The notes beneath the pieces were generated by a model, which was not told the DNA's origin, ran no database searches, and worked only from the letters and a program-made list of their open reading frames with translations. A stretch of 55,893 nt of DNA from JANMMJ01 sp964543235 (GTDB lineage: Bacteria; Pseudomonadota; Alphaproteobacteria; Rhizobiales; Aestuariivirgaceae): the NCBI GenBank assembly GCA_964543235.1, contig CAZIXE010000023.1, forward strand, positions 1-55,893, written 5' to 3'. The position numbers and the translations under genes were made by a program. Shown here in pieces: positions 9,153-18,154 of the stretch. How positions within the stretch are numbered: position 1 is the first letter of the stretch; each line of letters begins with the position of its first letter.

Positions 9153-10916
9153 GTGAGTACCGTCGCAGCGTCGACCGCTGCAACTTCCGGCGCCAATCTA
9201 GCCCCGGAAAACGGCGAAGTCTTGCCTGTCCTGACGCGGCGCGGGATCGCAGCAGCGCTGCGCCGCCTGCCGGACGACGAGATTGATATCGCCTTGCGCG
9301 ACAGGATCTTTGCAGCCGCCTGGGCGCCCGGCGTTGTGCATTATGCCACGGCTGGCCGCCACGCCGAGGCGGTGGCGGCAGCGGCGGGTCTCGACGTCAG
9401 GGCCGTAGCCGATCCCGATGAATTGAAGCACACCATGCAGGATCTCTTCGCCAGGAAGCTCACTTGGCTCAGCGCCGCGAGCCTGCCGAGTGCCCTGCCG
9501 GGATGGTCGGCAGGAATGCGCCTTGCGCCCGGCCAGGCCGCTTGCGCGGCACTGTGTTTCCTCGCCGTGGCCGCCGCAGTGCTCGCTTTGCCATTTGCGG
9601 CGTTCCGGCTGCTGTCGGGCTTTGCCTTCGCGCTGTTCTTCCTGGCAGTTATCGGCCTGCGCATCCTGAGTGTCCTGCCGCTTCCCCGCCCGCCGCGGCC
9701 CGATCCTCCAACTCATCTGCCGGTCTATACCGTACTGGTCCCGCTCTATCGCGAGATCGCGGTGCTCGATCAGTTGCTGCATGCGTTGCTGTCGATCGAC
9801 TACCCGCCGCAGCTGCTCGACATCAAGCTGGTCATCGAGAAGACCGATCTCGCCATGCGCCGGGCGCTGGCCGCGCGCAGCCTGCCTGCCCATGTCGAGA
9901 TCATCGCCGTGCCCCCGGTAGGCCCCCGCACCAAGCCGAAGGCTTTGAACTATGCCCTGGCTTTTGCCCGCGGCGATCTGCTGACCATCTATGATGCCGA
10001 GGATATCCCCCATCCCGGCCAGCTTCGCGCCGCTGCAGCGGCATTCGCCGCCGCCGACCCGCGCACCGTTTGCCTGCAGGCCGAGCTCGCTTTCTACAAC
10101 CCCAACGAAAACTGGCTGTCGCGCCAGTTCACGGCCGAATATGCCTGGCTGTTCCGGCGCCTGCTGCCGGCACTGGCCCGTCTCGGCCTGCCGCTCATGC
10201 TGGGCGGCACTTCCAACCATTTCCGCACCGATGCGCTGCGCCGGGCCGGTGCCTGGGACGCCTATAACGTCACTGAGGATGCCGATCTGGGACTGCGGCT
10301 CGCCCGCCTCGGCTATCGTACCGGGATGCTGTCGTCACGGACCTGGGAGGAGGCCAATTGTGCACTGGGCAACTGGATGCAGCAGCGCGCCCGCTGGCTG
10401 AAGGGCTGGATGCAGACCTGGCTCGTTCACATGCGCGCGCCCTGGCGGCTGCATCGCGACCTCGGCTGGCGGGGCTTCTGGGTAACCCAAGCAGTACTGC
10501 TCGGCGTCATCGCCTCCGCGCTCTTCCATCCTCTGTTCCTGGGCCTTACCTGCTGGTCGATCCTGGCCGGCGACTTCTTCCCTGAGCGGGGCGGCTGGCT
10601 CGTGACCCTGGCGGCAGGCCTCAACCTGGCTGTTCTCGTCGCCGGCTATCTGTCGGCAATCTTCGCAGCGGGCCTTGCCCTTGGGGGGCGCGGTAGCCGC
10701 GGCCGGGCGTTGACGCTTCTCACCATGCCGCTTTACTGGCTGCTGATCTCTGCCGCCGCCTGGCTGGCGCTCTGGCAACTGGTTCGCGCGCCCTTCCACT
10801 GGAACAAGACCGAGCACGGCATATCGCGCCAGCGCCGCCTGGCCACCGCCCGCCTGGCGCCGCGCTTCAGTTCGCTCCCGCCTTCACCTTCTCGCGCTTC
10901 GCCAGCAAATTCGTGA
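9153..10916 (+). CDS. Membrane glycosyltransferase, GT2 (cellulose-synthase-like)
   Basis: This 587-residue processive-type family 2 glycosyltransferase has an N-terminal soluble region, two transmembrane helices (~128-175), the catalytic domain and C-terminal helices. Counting from GTG at 9153, YDAED near 280-284 is the metal/UDP-sugar site, VTEDADLGLRL near 373-383 holds the catalytic acidic pair, and QRARW near 411-415 is the QxxRW acceptor motif. The product could be a beta-linked polysaccharide; no polysaccharide export partners are adjacent, so the polymer is unknown. An upstream TTG at 9111 would add 14 residues; I prefer GTG. The 3' end overlaps the convergent ABC ATPase by 50 bases. 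Confidence 0.85.
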   Translation: MSTVAASTAATSGANLAPENGEVLPVLTRRGIAAALRRLPDDEIDIALRDRIFAAAWAPGVVHYATAGRHAEAVAAAAGLDVRAVADPDELKHTMQDLFARKLTWLSAASLPSALPGWSAGMRLAPGQAACAALCFLAVAAAVLALPFAAFRLLSGFAFALFFLAVIGLRILSVLPLPRPPRPDPPTHLPVYTVLVPLYREIAVLDQLLHALLSIDYPPQLLDIKLVIEKTDLAMRRALAARSLPAHVEIIAVPPVGPRTKPKALNYALAFARGDLLTIYDAEDIPHPGQLRAAAAAFAAADPRTVCLQAELAFYNPNENWLSRQFTAEYAWLFRRLLPALARLGLPLMLGGTSNHFRTDALRRAGAWDAYNVTEDADLGLRLARLGYRTGMLSSRTWEEANCALGNWMQQRARWLKGWMQTWLVHMRAPWRLHRDLGWRGFWVTQAVLLGVIASALFHPLFLGLTCWSILAGDFFPERGGWLVTLAAGLNLAVLVAGYLSAIFAAGLALGGRGSRGRALTLLTMPLYWLLISAAAWLALWQLVRAPFHWNKTEHGISRQRRLATARLAPRFSSLPPSPSRASPANS

Positions 10917-12510
10917 GCCAGTCCGGATCCATTTCCGGCACCGACGACAGCAGCAGCTCCGTGTAGGCCGGATAGGGCGGCGACAGCACTTTGGACTTGA
11001 GGCCCTGCTGCACCACCTTGCCCTGGAACATCACCACGATCTCGTCGGAAATCGCCCTGACCGTGGCGATGTCATGGGTGATGAACAGGTAGGTGAGCTT
11101 CTTCTCTTCCTGCAGCCGCAGCAACAGCTTCAGGATTTCTTCCTGCACGATCTGATCGAGGGCCGAGGTCACTTCGTCGCAGATGATGAACTCGGGGTCG
11201 GCCGCGAGCGCCCTGGCGATGCAGACGCGCTGTTTCTGTCCGCCGGACAGCTCGCCCGGCCGGCGGTCGATATATTCCTCGCTCATCTCGATCTGTTCGA
11301 GCAGGTCAACAACCTTGCGATCGCGCGCCGTCCCGGTATGGCCGCCATAGAATTCCAGCGGCCGCCCGATGATGTCGCGCACCCGGTGACGCGGATTGAG
11401 TGCCGTATCGGGCGATTGATAGATCATCTGGATGCGCCTGAGCGTGTCCTTGTCACGGTTCTTGAGCGCCCGGGGCAGGGGCGTGCCATTGAAGTAGACC
11501 TCGCCCTTGACCGGCGGCAGCAGACCGGTGATGACCCGGGCGAGCGTTGACTTGCCCGATCCTGACTCGCCCACCACCGCAACCGTGCGGCCGCGTGGCA
11601 CCTGGACGGTGACGTTCTCGAGCACCTTGACCAGCCCGCCATAGCTTGCATCAACGTCATGAATGCGCAGGATGATGTCGTCGCTGGGCGATTCCGGCTT
11701 GGCAAGCTTGCGCACTGACCACAGCGTCTTGGTGTAGTCCTGGGTGGGCTCCTTGAGCATGGCGCGCGTCGGCGCCTCTTCGACCAGCTTGCCGTACCGG
11801 AGCACCATGATGCGGTCGGCCATTTGCGCCACCACGGCAAGATCGTGGGTGACGTAGATCGCTGCGGTGTTGAATTGTTCGACGATCGAGCGCATCGCTG
11901 CCAGCACCTCGACCTGGGTGGTAACGTCAAGCGCCGTTGTCGGCTCGTCGAAGATGATGAGATCGGGCCGGCACGACATCGCCATGGCGGTCATGGCGCG
12001 CTGCAACTGGCCGCCTGATACCTGGTGGGGATAGCGGTCCCCGATCTTGTCGGGGTTGGGCAGTTTGAGGCGCCGGAACAGGTCGCGTGCATCTGCCTCG
12101 GCCTTCTCGCGGCTCATCACGAGGTGGTCGGTTGCCGCCTCGATCACCTGGTCCATGAGCCGGTGTGCCGGATTGAAGGAGGCGGCAGCGCTCTGCGCGA
12201 CATAGGCGATCCGTGATCCGCGCAAAGCCCGCTTTTCCTCCTCGCCGGCGGCGAGGAGATCGATGCCGTCGAACACCACCGAACCGCCGGCAAACCGGCA
12301 GCCGGGGCGGACATAACCCATGGCGGCAAGGCCGATCGTCGACTTGCCCGCTCCTGACTCGCCGATGAGGCCCAGGACCTCGCCGCGCCTGAGTGTCAGG
12401 TCGACACCCTTGACGATTTCGTGCCAGACGTCTTCACTCTGGCCCTCGATGCGAAGGCCCCTGATGTCGAGCAGGACTTCGCCTTTCTTGCGGGAGGAAT
12501 CAGTCGACAT
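10867..12510 (-). CDS. Peptide-type ABC transporter, fused double ATPase
   Basis: This 547-residue cytoplasmic ATPase has two complete nucleotide-binding domains in one chain, equivalent to DppD plus DppF. Walker A motifs are at ~50-58 (GESGAGKST) and ~314-322 (GESGSGKST); signature motifs are VSGGQLQR and LSGGQKQR; Walker B motifs are FDEPTTALD and CDEVTSALD. Both domains appear catalytically intact. It powers uptake through the two permeases encoded just upstream. Its start overlaps the end of the second permease gene by 11 bases, so it is the last gene of this operon. The likely substrate is oligopeptides or a similar compound; the sequence does not settle this. Confidence 0.9.
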   Translation of the reverse strand: MSTDSSRKKGEVLLDIRGLRIEGQSEDVWHEIVKGVDLTLRRGEVLGLIGESGAGKSTIGLAAMGYVRPGCRFAGGSVVFDGIDLLAAGEEEKRALRGSRIAYVAQSAAASFNPAHRLMDQVIEAATDHLVMSREKAEADARDLFRRLKLPNPDKIGDRYPHQVSGGQLQRAMTAMAMSCRPDLIIFDEPTTALDVTTQVEVLAAMRSIVEQFNTAAIYVTHDLAVVAQMADRIMVLRYGKLVEEAPTRAMLKEPTQDYTKTLWSVRKLAKPESPSDDIILRIHDVDASYGGLVKVLENVTVQVPRGRTVAVVGESGSGKSTLARVITGLLPPVKGEVYFNGTPLPRALKNRDKDTLRRIQMIYQSPDTALNPRHRVRDIIGRPLEFYGGHTGTARDRKVVDLLEQIEMSEEYIDRRPGELSGGQKQRVCIARALAADPEFIICDEVTSALDQIVQEEILKLLLRLQEEKKLTYLFITHDIATVRAISDEIVVMFQGKVVQQGLKSKVLSPPYPAYTELLLSSVPEMDPDWLTNLLAKREKVKAGAN

Positions 12511-13384
12511 CGGGCAAACCGCTTGTCATGTGCAGGAGCCAGTCCACCACGAAGTTGACCGCGATCGTCAGAAGGGCGATGGCGCCGGCCGGGTAGAGTG
12601 GAGTGGGATTGCCATAGGTGATGAGTGTCTTGTTCTCCGCAACCATCGACCCCCAGTCGGCGGTCGGCGGCTGGATGCCGACGCCGAGGAAAGACAGCGC
12701 GCTGATCGTGAGGAACACGAAGCAGAAGCGCAGGCCGAACTCGGCCACCAGCGGCGGCATGATGTTGGGTACGATCTCCCGCAGCATGATCCAGCCGAGC
12801 TTCTCGCCGCGCAATTTCGCGGCCTCGACATAGTCCATGACCACGACATTCATGGCCACGGCACGGGCGAGCCGGAACACCCTGGTGGAATCCAGCAGCG
12901 CCAGGATGATGATCAGGTTGACGACATACTTGCCGAAAACGGCCAGCAGCATGAGTGCGAAGATGAGCACCGGGATTGCCATCAGTGCATCGACAAGACG
13001 GCCCAGAACCTGATCGGTCCAGCCGAGCGTGACAGCCACGAGGACGCCGAGCGTTCCGCCAATGAGGAAGGACAGCAGCACCGTGAACAGCGCGATGCCG
13101 ATCGTGTTGCGGGCCGCAAAGATCAGCCGCGAGAAGATGTCGCGGCCGATCTGGTCGGTGCCGAGCCAGAACTCGGCTCCGCCGGGCTGGTAGGCTTTGC
13201 CGACAATTTCCGCTTCGCCAAAGGGCGCGATTAGCGGCGCAAAGATCGCGCACAGCGCGTACATGAGAATGACGATGATGCCGAACCAGGCGCTGATGGG
13301 AGCAGACTTCAGCGTCCGCCACGCCTCGTCAAAGAAGCTGCGCCTGGCCTTGATGGTGCGTTGTGGGGAAGCTGTATCGGTCAT
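12500..13384 (-). CDS. Peptide-type ABC permease, DppC-like
   Basis: This 294-residue inner-membrane permease of the DppC/OppC type has an N-terminal helix after a basic cytoplasmic tail (RSFFDEAW), then a block of about five helices with the EAA loop EAAKLRGEKLGWIMLREIVPNIMPPL for ATPase docking. ATG at 13384 is chosen because it forms an ATGA overlap with the upstream permease gene and starts MTDTASPQ. A longer reading to 13624 would run back through that gene. It pairs with the DppB-like permease. Confidence 0.9.
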   Translation of the reverse strand: MTDTASPQRTIKARRSFFDEAWRTLKSAPISAWFGIIVILMYALCAIFAPLIAPFGEAEIVGKAYQPGGAEFWLGTDQIGRDIFSRLIFAARNTIGIALFTVLLSFLIGGTLGVLVAVTLGWTDQVLGRLVDALMAIPVLIFALMLLAVFGKYVVNLIIILALLDSTRVFRLARAVAMNVVVMDYVEAAKLRGEKLGWIMLREIVPNIMPPLVAEFGLRFCFVFLTISALSFLGVGIQPPTADWGSMVAENKTLITYGNPTPLYPAGAIALLTIAVNFVVDWLLHMTSGLPDVD

Positions 13385-14352
13385 TTGGGATGCAGCAGCC
13401 TCGGATTGGTAACGATGGATATGATGTCGGCGGTGAGATTGAGCAGGATGTAGGTTGCTGCGAAGATCAGCGCGCAGGCTTGGACCACCGGCATGTCGCG
13501 GCTCGAGACTGAATCGACCATCAGCTGCCCGATTCCCGGATAGACGAAAACCACCTCGACAACCACCACACCGACGACCAGATAGGCGAGGTTGAAAGCA
13601 ATCACCGTGACGATCGGCGCCCATGCATTGGGCAGCGCGTGGCGGACGATCACGTCGCGCCCTTTCACGCCTTTGAGCTGTGCCATCTCGATATAGGGGC
13701 TGGCCAGGAGGTTGATGATGGCTGCACGCGTCATGCGCATCATATGGGCGACGATCACCAGCGTGAGCGTGATCGCCGGCAGCAATGCCCGGGTCACATG
13801 TTCCAGGAACGGCGTTGTCTCGCTCACCGTCGACAGTGAATAAAACCAGCGGAACTTGATGGCGAAGAAGAACATAAGAACATAGGCCACGAAGAATTCC
13901 GGCATGGCGATAGTGGTCAATGTGACCGAGTTGACCGTCCGGTCGAACCAGCTGTTCCGGTAAAGTGCCGCCATGACTCCGAGAAACAGCGCCAGCGGCA
14001 CCGCGATGATGGCGGTCATGGCCGCCAGGAAGAAGGTGTTGTAGAGCCGCGGCGCGATGAGGGCGCTGACACTGCGTTTGATGCTGCCGCCGAGTCCGGC
14101 ATAGGAGTACCCGAAATCACCCGTCAGCACGCCGCCGATCCATTCGAAGTAGCGGACCGTGGCAGGGCGGTCGAGGCCGATCTCCTTGTTGAACGCAGCG
14201 ACCGTTTCCGGCGTGGCGGCCTGGCCCAGTATGGCCTCGGCAAAGCCGCCCGGCAGGAACTCGAGCGTCGAGAAGATAACTACTGAAACGATGAACAGGG
14301 TCAGAAGACCCAACCCCAAGCGTTGCAGCACCGTTCGAACGATCGGATGCAT
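13381..14352 (-). CDS. Peptide-type ABC permease, DppB-like
   Basis: This 323-residue inner-membrane permease of the DppB/OppB type has an N-terminal helix (residues ~10-30, LGLGLLTLFIVSVVIFSTLEF), the family PGGFAEAILG loop, and five further helices with the EAA loop EMAQLKGVKGRDVIVRHALPNAWAPIV. It forms a channel with the downstream DppC-like protein, with which it is coupled by a 4-base overlap. A 212-base gap holding three stem-loops separates it from the upstream binding-protein gene, so it is probably translated less than that protein. Confidence 0.9.
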   Translation of the reverse strand: MHPIVRTVLQRLGLGLLTLFIVSVVIFSTLEFLPGGFAEAILGQAATPETVAAFNKEIGLDRPATVRYFEWIGGVLTGDFGYSYAGLGGSIKRSVSALIAPRLYNTFFLAAMTAIIAVPLALFLGVMAALYRNSWFDRTVNSVTLTTIAMPEFFVAYVLMFFFAIKFRWFYSLSTVSETTPFLEHVTRALLPAITLTLVIVAHMMRMTRAAIINLLASPYIEMAQLKGVKGRDVIVRHALPNAWAPIVTVIAFNLAYLVVGVVVVEVVFVYPGIGQLMVDSVSSRDMPVVQACALIFAATYILLNLTADIISIVTNPRLLHPK

Positions 14353-14465
14353 TCACTCTCCCCTGGCGGCCTCTTCTTGATCGGGCCTTTGGCGCGAAAC
14401 TTAGCAGATCGATGACGCCGCGCCACCAAATTTCGACGTCCCGTTGCGCGGCCGCGATAAGAGGT

Positions 14466-14546
14466 GTGGGGGGAGGCTTGCGCACTCCCCCCACCCTGCG
14501 AAACCGCCGCGCAAGGCGGCGGTGCCCCCTCGCCCCTGCCGGGGCG
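14466..14546 (-). repeat. Three consecutive stem-loops between binding protein and permease
   Basis: Three back-to-back palindromes fill this gap. Stem GTGGGGGGAG (14466-14475) pairs with 14485-14494; ACCGCCGC (14503-14510) pairs with 14516-14523; CGCCCC (14531-14536) pairs with 14541-14546. All stems are perfect. There is no U-run, so they look like mRNA-stabilising or attenuating REP-type structures, not a simple terminator. A multicopy palindromic element is possible. Confidence 0.75.
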
Positions 14547-14564
14547 CTGAGGCGTTCGTTCCCG

Positions 14565-16172
14565 CTACGAGGTGAACCACCACCGCTCGGCAATCTTGCC
14601 GCCGTCGATTGGCCAGTTCGAGGCCACATCGCCGTGGCCAAGCGTGTTCACATGGGCATCAACATAGGAGTTGAACACCAGATTGATGAGTCCGCCGTCA
14701 TCATGCAACAGCTGTTGCATCTCCGCGTACATCGCCGCGCGCTTGGTCTCGTCCGTCTCCGACCGGGCAGCAACCAGCAACTCGTTGAAGCGCGGGTGCT
14801 TCCAGAACGTATCGTTCCAGGCCGCATCTGCGGCGTAAGCCGTGGTGAACATCCAGTCGCAGGTCGGCCGGCCGCCCCAGTAGGAGGCAACAAACGGCTT
14901 CTTCATCCACACATTGTCCCAGTAGCCGTCATTCGGCTCCCGCACCACGGAGAGATTGAGACCGGCGGCCTTTGCATGCTGTTCCCAGAGCAATGCCGAG
15001 TCCGTTGCGCCCGAGAAGGCCGCATCGGCCACTGACAGGGTGATCTCGATGTTTTCCATGCCCGCCTTCTTGAGCAGGCTCTTCACCTTGTCGGGGTCAT
15101 AACTGTGCCGGGGCTGCGGGTCGATCGCGAACTTGACGTTGGGAGCGATCGGGTTGTCATTGCCGACGATGCCATGGCCGAGGAACACCTTCTCGACGAT
15201 TTCTTCGCGATTGAGCGAGTGCTTGATGGCGGTACGCACATCCAAGTTGTCGAAGGGCGGCGCGGTCACGTTCATCACGTAGACATAGTGCCCGTAGCCG
15301 GTTGTCTCCGAAATCACCAGATTGGGATTCTGCTTCAGAAGATCCAGCGTTTTCAGGTCGCAGCGGTCCATGTAATGGATTTCACCGGCGTTGAGCGCAT
15401 TGGTGCGCGCCGCAACATCGATGATGGCCAGGCATTCAACTGTATCGAACCAGCCCTTGTCGGGCTTGAAGTAGTTGGGGTTCTTCTTGAATGTCGAGGT
15501 GACGCCCGGCTCGAAACGCTCCAGCACGTAGGGGCCTGTACGAATGCCTGATTCCCAGTCCGCAGAGCCGTCGTCCTTTGCCGGCATGATGGCCAGGTGA
15601 TAGTCTGAAACGATGTAGGGGAAGTCGGCGTTGCCTCCCTGCAGCTCGAATACCACCGTTTCAGGCCCGTCCGCGGTGACCGAACTCATCGAGGCCAGCA
15701 GGGATTTGGCCGCTGATTTCGAGTTTTCGCCCAGATGGTGCCGGAAAGAGGCAACCACGTCATCGGCTGTGACGGCCTTGCCATTGTGGAAGGTGGAGCC
15801 CCGGCGCAGCTTGAACACCCATTTCTTGGCGCCATCCGCCGGCTCGAAGCTCTCGGCGAGATCTGGCACCGCCGAGCCCTTTGCATCCAGCTCCGTAAGA
15901 CTGTTTGAAAGTGTGCCCCACAGGGCCGTCAGCGTGTACTGATCGGGATAAAGCCCCGGATCCATGGAATCGGTTGTCGCGCCGTGGCCGATGCCGACCT
16001 TGAGGTTTCCGCCGCGCTTGGGCTCGGCCCGCACGGCCCCGGTGAACATAGCCGTGGCCGCGGGCACCGAAAGCCCGGCCGCAATGGCCAGTTGCGTAAA
16101 TTCGCGCCGCGAGACCTTGCCCTTGCCCGCCAGTATCGCAGCCTGGGTCAGCTTGCTTTGCACTTCCGACAT
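14565..16172 (-). CDS. Peptide-type ABC substrate-binding protein (copy 2)
   Basis: This 535-residue family 5 (DppA/OppA-type) periplasmic binding protein has a twin-arginine signal near residues 20-50 (SRREFTQLAIAAGLSVPAATAMF, ending at VRAEP), so export may be by Tat. Core features are GATTDSMDPGLY near the N-terminus, WVFKLRRGSTFHNGKAVTADDV and a C-terminal WWFTS. It is a close paralogue of the gene just upstream, sharing long identical stretches such as NDNPIAP and DGYWDNVWMKKP. The gene is followed by the three-hairpin element and then the permease gene. The ligand is unknown. Confidence 0.9.
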   Translation of the reverse strand: MSEVQSKLTQAAILAGKGKVSRREFTQLAIAAGLSVPAATAMFTGAVRAEPKRGGNLKVGIGHGATTDSMDPGLYPDQYTLTALWGTLSNSLTELDAKGSAVPDLAESFEPADGAKKWVFKLRRGSTFHNGKAVTADDVVASFRHHLGENSKSAAKSLLASMSSVTADGPETVVFELQGGNADFPYIVSDYHLAIMPAKDDGSADWESGIRTGPYVLERFEPGVTSTFKKNPNYFKPDKGWFDTVECLAIIDVAARTNALNAGEIHYMDRCDLKTLDLLKQNPNLVISETTGYGHYVYVMNVTAPPFDNLDVRTAIKHSLNREEIVEKVFLGHGIVGNDNPIAPNVKFAIDPQPRHSYDPDKVKSLLKKAGMENIEITLSVADAAFSGATDSALLWEQHAKAAGLNLSVVREPNDGYWDNVWMKKPFVASYWGGRPTCDWMFTTAYAADAAWNDTFWKHPRFNELLVAARSETDETKRAAMYAEMQQLLHDDGGLINLVFNSYVDAHVNTLGHGDVASNWPIDGGKIAERWWFTS

Positions 16173-16257
16173 TTCACTCTCCCTGTTGGTTGTTATGGGC
16201 GAAAGGCTTGCCGGTCTTTGGCCTTTCGCTCTATGCCATAAGCGTCACAAGATGAAA

Positions 16258-16284
16258 CGGCCCCGTCAACCGACGACGGGGCCG
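16258..16284 (-). terminator. Stem-loop between the two binding-protein genes
   Basis: A perfect 10-base stem (CGGCCCCGTC at 16258-16267 with 16275-16284) and a 7-base loop lie 35 bases past the stop of the first binding-protein gene on the minus strand, followed there by TTTC. It could be an attenuator or a 3'-stabilising structure that still lets some transcripts read into the second copy. Confidence 0.65.
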
Positions 16285-16318
16285 CCAAGAGCTTGCACTA
16301 TCCACTGGGAGCCGGCGA

Positions 16319-17923
16319 TCAGGCAAGCCACCAGCGCTCGAAGATGTAGCCGCCGTCATCGTCGAAGTTGCTGTTGAGGTCCCCGTGGGCGACCGCCTTC
16401 GAGTTGGCGGAAACGTAGTTGTTGAACATCAGCACCACGATGCCGCCATCGTCATGCAGGATCTGCTGCATCTCGGCATACATCGCCTGGCGCTTGGCGT
16501 CGTCGGTCTCCGACCGTGCCTGCGACAGCAGTTCGTTGAACCGCGCGTTGTTCCAGAACGTGTCGTTCCAGGCTGCTCCGCCCTCATAGGCCGTTGTGAA
16601 CATCCAGTCGCAGGTCGGCCGCCCGCCCCAGTACGACATGCACCACGGCTTCTTCATCCACACATTGTCCCAGTAGCCGTCGTCGGGCTCCCGGATGACA
16701 TTGATGTCGATTCCCGCCGCCTGGGCCTGGGCCTGCATGAGCAGCGCCGCGTCGATGGCCCCCGAAAAGGCCGTATTGGCGGCCGAGAGATCGACTTTCA
16801 GGCTCTCCATGCCGACCTTCTTAAGCAGCGACTTGGCCCGTTCCGGATCGTAGGTGTAGACCGGTTCCGGATTGGTCGCGTACTTGATGGACGGGGCAAT
16901 CGGGTTGTCATTGCCCGGCGTGCCGTAGCCTTGCAGCACAGTCTCGACCAGCGCCTTGCGGTCAATGGCCCATTTGAGCGCCTGCCGCACCTCGACCTTG
17001 TCGAATGGCGGCTGCGTGACGTTCATGGGCGCAACATAGTGGCCGAAGCCGGTGAGATTGATAATCTCCGTGTCGGGGTTCATCTTGAGCATGTCGATGG
17101 TCTTGAGGTCGACACGGTTGATGTAGTGGACCTCGCCCGACAGCAGCGCGTTGGTACGTGCTGCAGTGTCGATGACCGACAGCATTTCCACCGAATCGAA
17201 CCACGCCGCGTCGGACTTGAAGTAGTCGGGATTACGCTTGCCCACCACCTTCACGCCCGGCTCGTAATTCTCGATGATGTAGGGGCCGGCGCTGATACCC
17301 TTTTCCCAGTCGATGCCGCCACCCTCCTTGGCCGGATAGATCGGCAGGTGATAGTCTGAGGTGACGTAAGGAAAGTCGGCCGAGCCGCTGCTCAGTTCGA
17401 AGATGACGGTTTCGGGCCCATCGGCGACGATGTTCTTGATGATGCCGAGTGCCGACTTGACGGCCGATTTCGAGTTCTCGCCACGATGATAGTTGTAGGT
17501 CTCGACAACATCGGTCGCGGTGACGGTCTTGCCATTGTGGAACGTCACGCCTTTGCGCAGCTTGAAGACCCACTTCGCCGCGCCGTCCGCCGGTTCGATG
17601 GATTCTACGAGATGAGGCACGATGCCGGTTTTCTGGTCGATTTGCACCAAGGGGGCACCGAACAGCCCCTGTGCCATGTTGAATTGGAACCCGTTTGTCC
17701 AGGTGGCCGGATCGAGCGTATCGGTGGTGGCGCCGTGGCCGCTCGCCATTTTGAAGGTGCCACCTTTCTTGGGCTCGGCCCGGGCAGCGGTGGCGAACAT
17801 GGTGTTGGCCGCAGCGGTCGTGAAGCCGGCTGCCAGCAGGAATTGCACGAAGTCGCGCCGCGAGAGCTTGCCCCGGCCGACGAGTTTTGTCGCCAGCCTC
17901 AGTTTATACTCGAATTCGCTCAT
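16319..17923 (-). CDS. Peptide-type ABC substrate-binding protein (copy 1)
   Basis: This 534-residue family 5 periplasmic binding protein is the first gene of the minus-strand importer operon. A twin-arginine signal (SRRDFVQFLLAAGFTTAAANTMF) is followed by a cleavage region ARAEPKKGG. ATG at 17923 is chosen for the GGAGAC ribosome site just upstream; a longer reading to 17998 adds a tail lacking support. It is strongly similar to copy 2 over its whole length, indicating tandem duplication. The two copies probably offer one permease pair different ligand preferences. Confidence 0.9.
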   Translation of the reverse strand: MSEFEYKLRLATKLVGRGKLSRRDFVQFLLAAGFTTAAANTMFATAARAEPKKGGTFKMASGHGATTDTLDPATWTNGFQFNMAQGLFGAPLVQIDQKTGIVPHLVESIEPADGAAKWVFKLRKGVTFHNGKTVTATDVVETYNYHRGENSKSAVKSALGIIKNIVADGPETVIFELSSGSADFPYVTSDYHLPIYPAKEGGGIDWEKGISAGPYIIENYEPGVKVVGKRNPDYFKSDAAWFDSVEMLSVIDTAARTNALLSGEVHYINRVDLKTIDMLKMNPDTEIINLTGFGHYVAPMNVTQPPFDKVEVRQALKWAIDRKALVETVLQGYGTPGNDNPIAPSIKYATNPEPVYTYDPERAKSLLKKVGMESLKVDLSAANTAFSGAIDAALLMQAQAQAAGIDINVIREPDDGYWDNVWMKKPWCMSYWGGRPTCDWMFTTAYEGGAAWNDTFWNNARFNELLSQARSETDDAKRQAMYAEMQQILHDDGGIVVLMFNNYVSANSKAVAHGDLNSNFDDDGGYIFERWWLA

Positions 17924-18154
17924 GTTGGGTGTCTCCTGATGTCCGTGCGAGACGGAGTGCCCGCGATCGGGCAAGGCCGCCTCCCCTTTTGTTATCATTG
18001 TCGAGCATTTGCGCGCTTAAGCAACATTTGGCTCGCACTAAAACTGTCACGCTGTACTTGCAGGGTCAATAGCGCCAGCCCGGCTCCTTTCCAGCTGGCG
18101 ATGAAATTTTCTCATCTTTACGCAGGTCTGGAGCAAAAACGGCGGTTCGCTCCG

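Noticed and set aside
9198..10220. Long open frame antisense to the glycosyltransferase
   Set aside because: It has low-complexity Gln/Arg/Gly-rich composition, no domain, and lies wholly under a well-defined GT2 gene.
12320..13234. 304-codon plus-strand frame over the peptide permease/ATPase genes
   Set aside because: The His/Asp/Glu-rich product is typical of a shadow frame; the minus-strand genes are complete and coupled.
16385..17359. 324-codon plus-strand frame over the first peptide-binding protein
   Set aside because: It has no family match and is antisense to a clear binding protein with a Tat signal and ribosome site.
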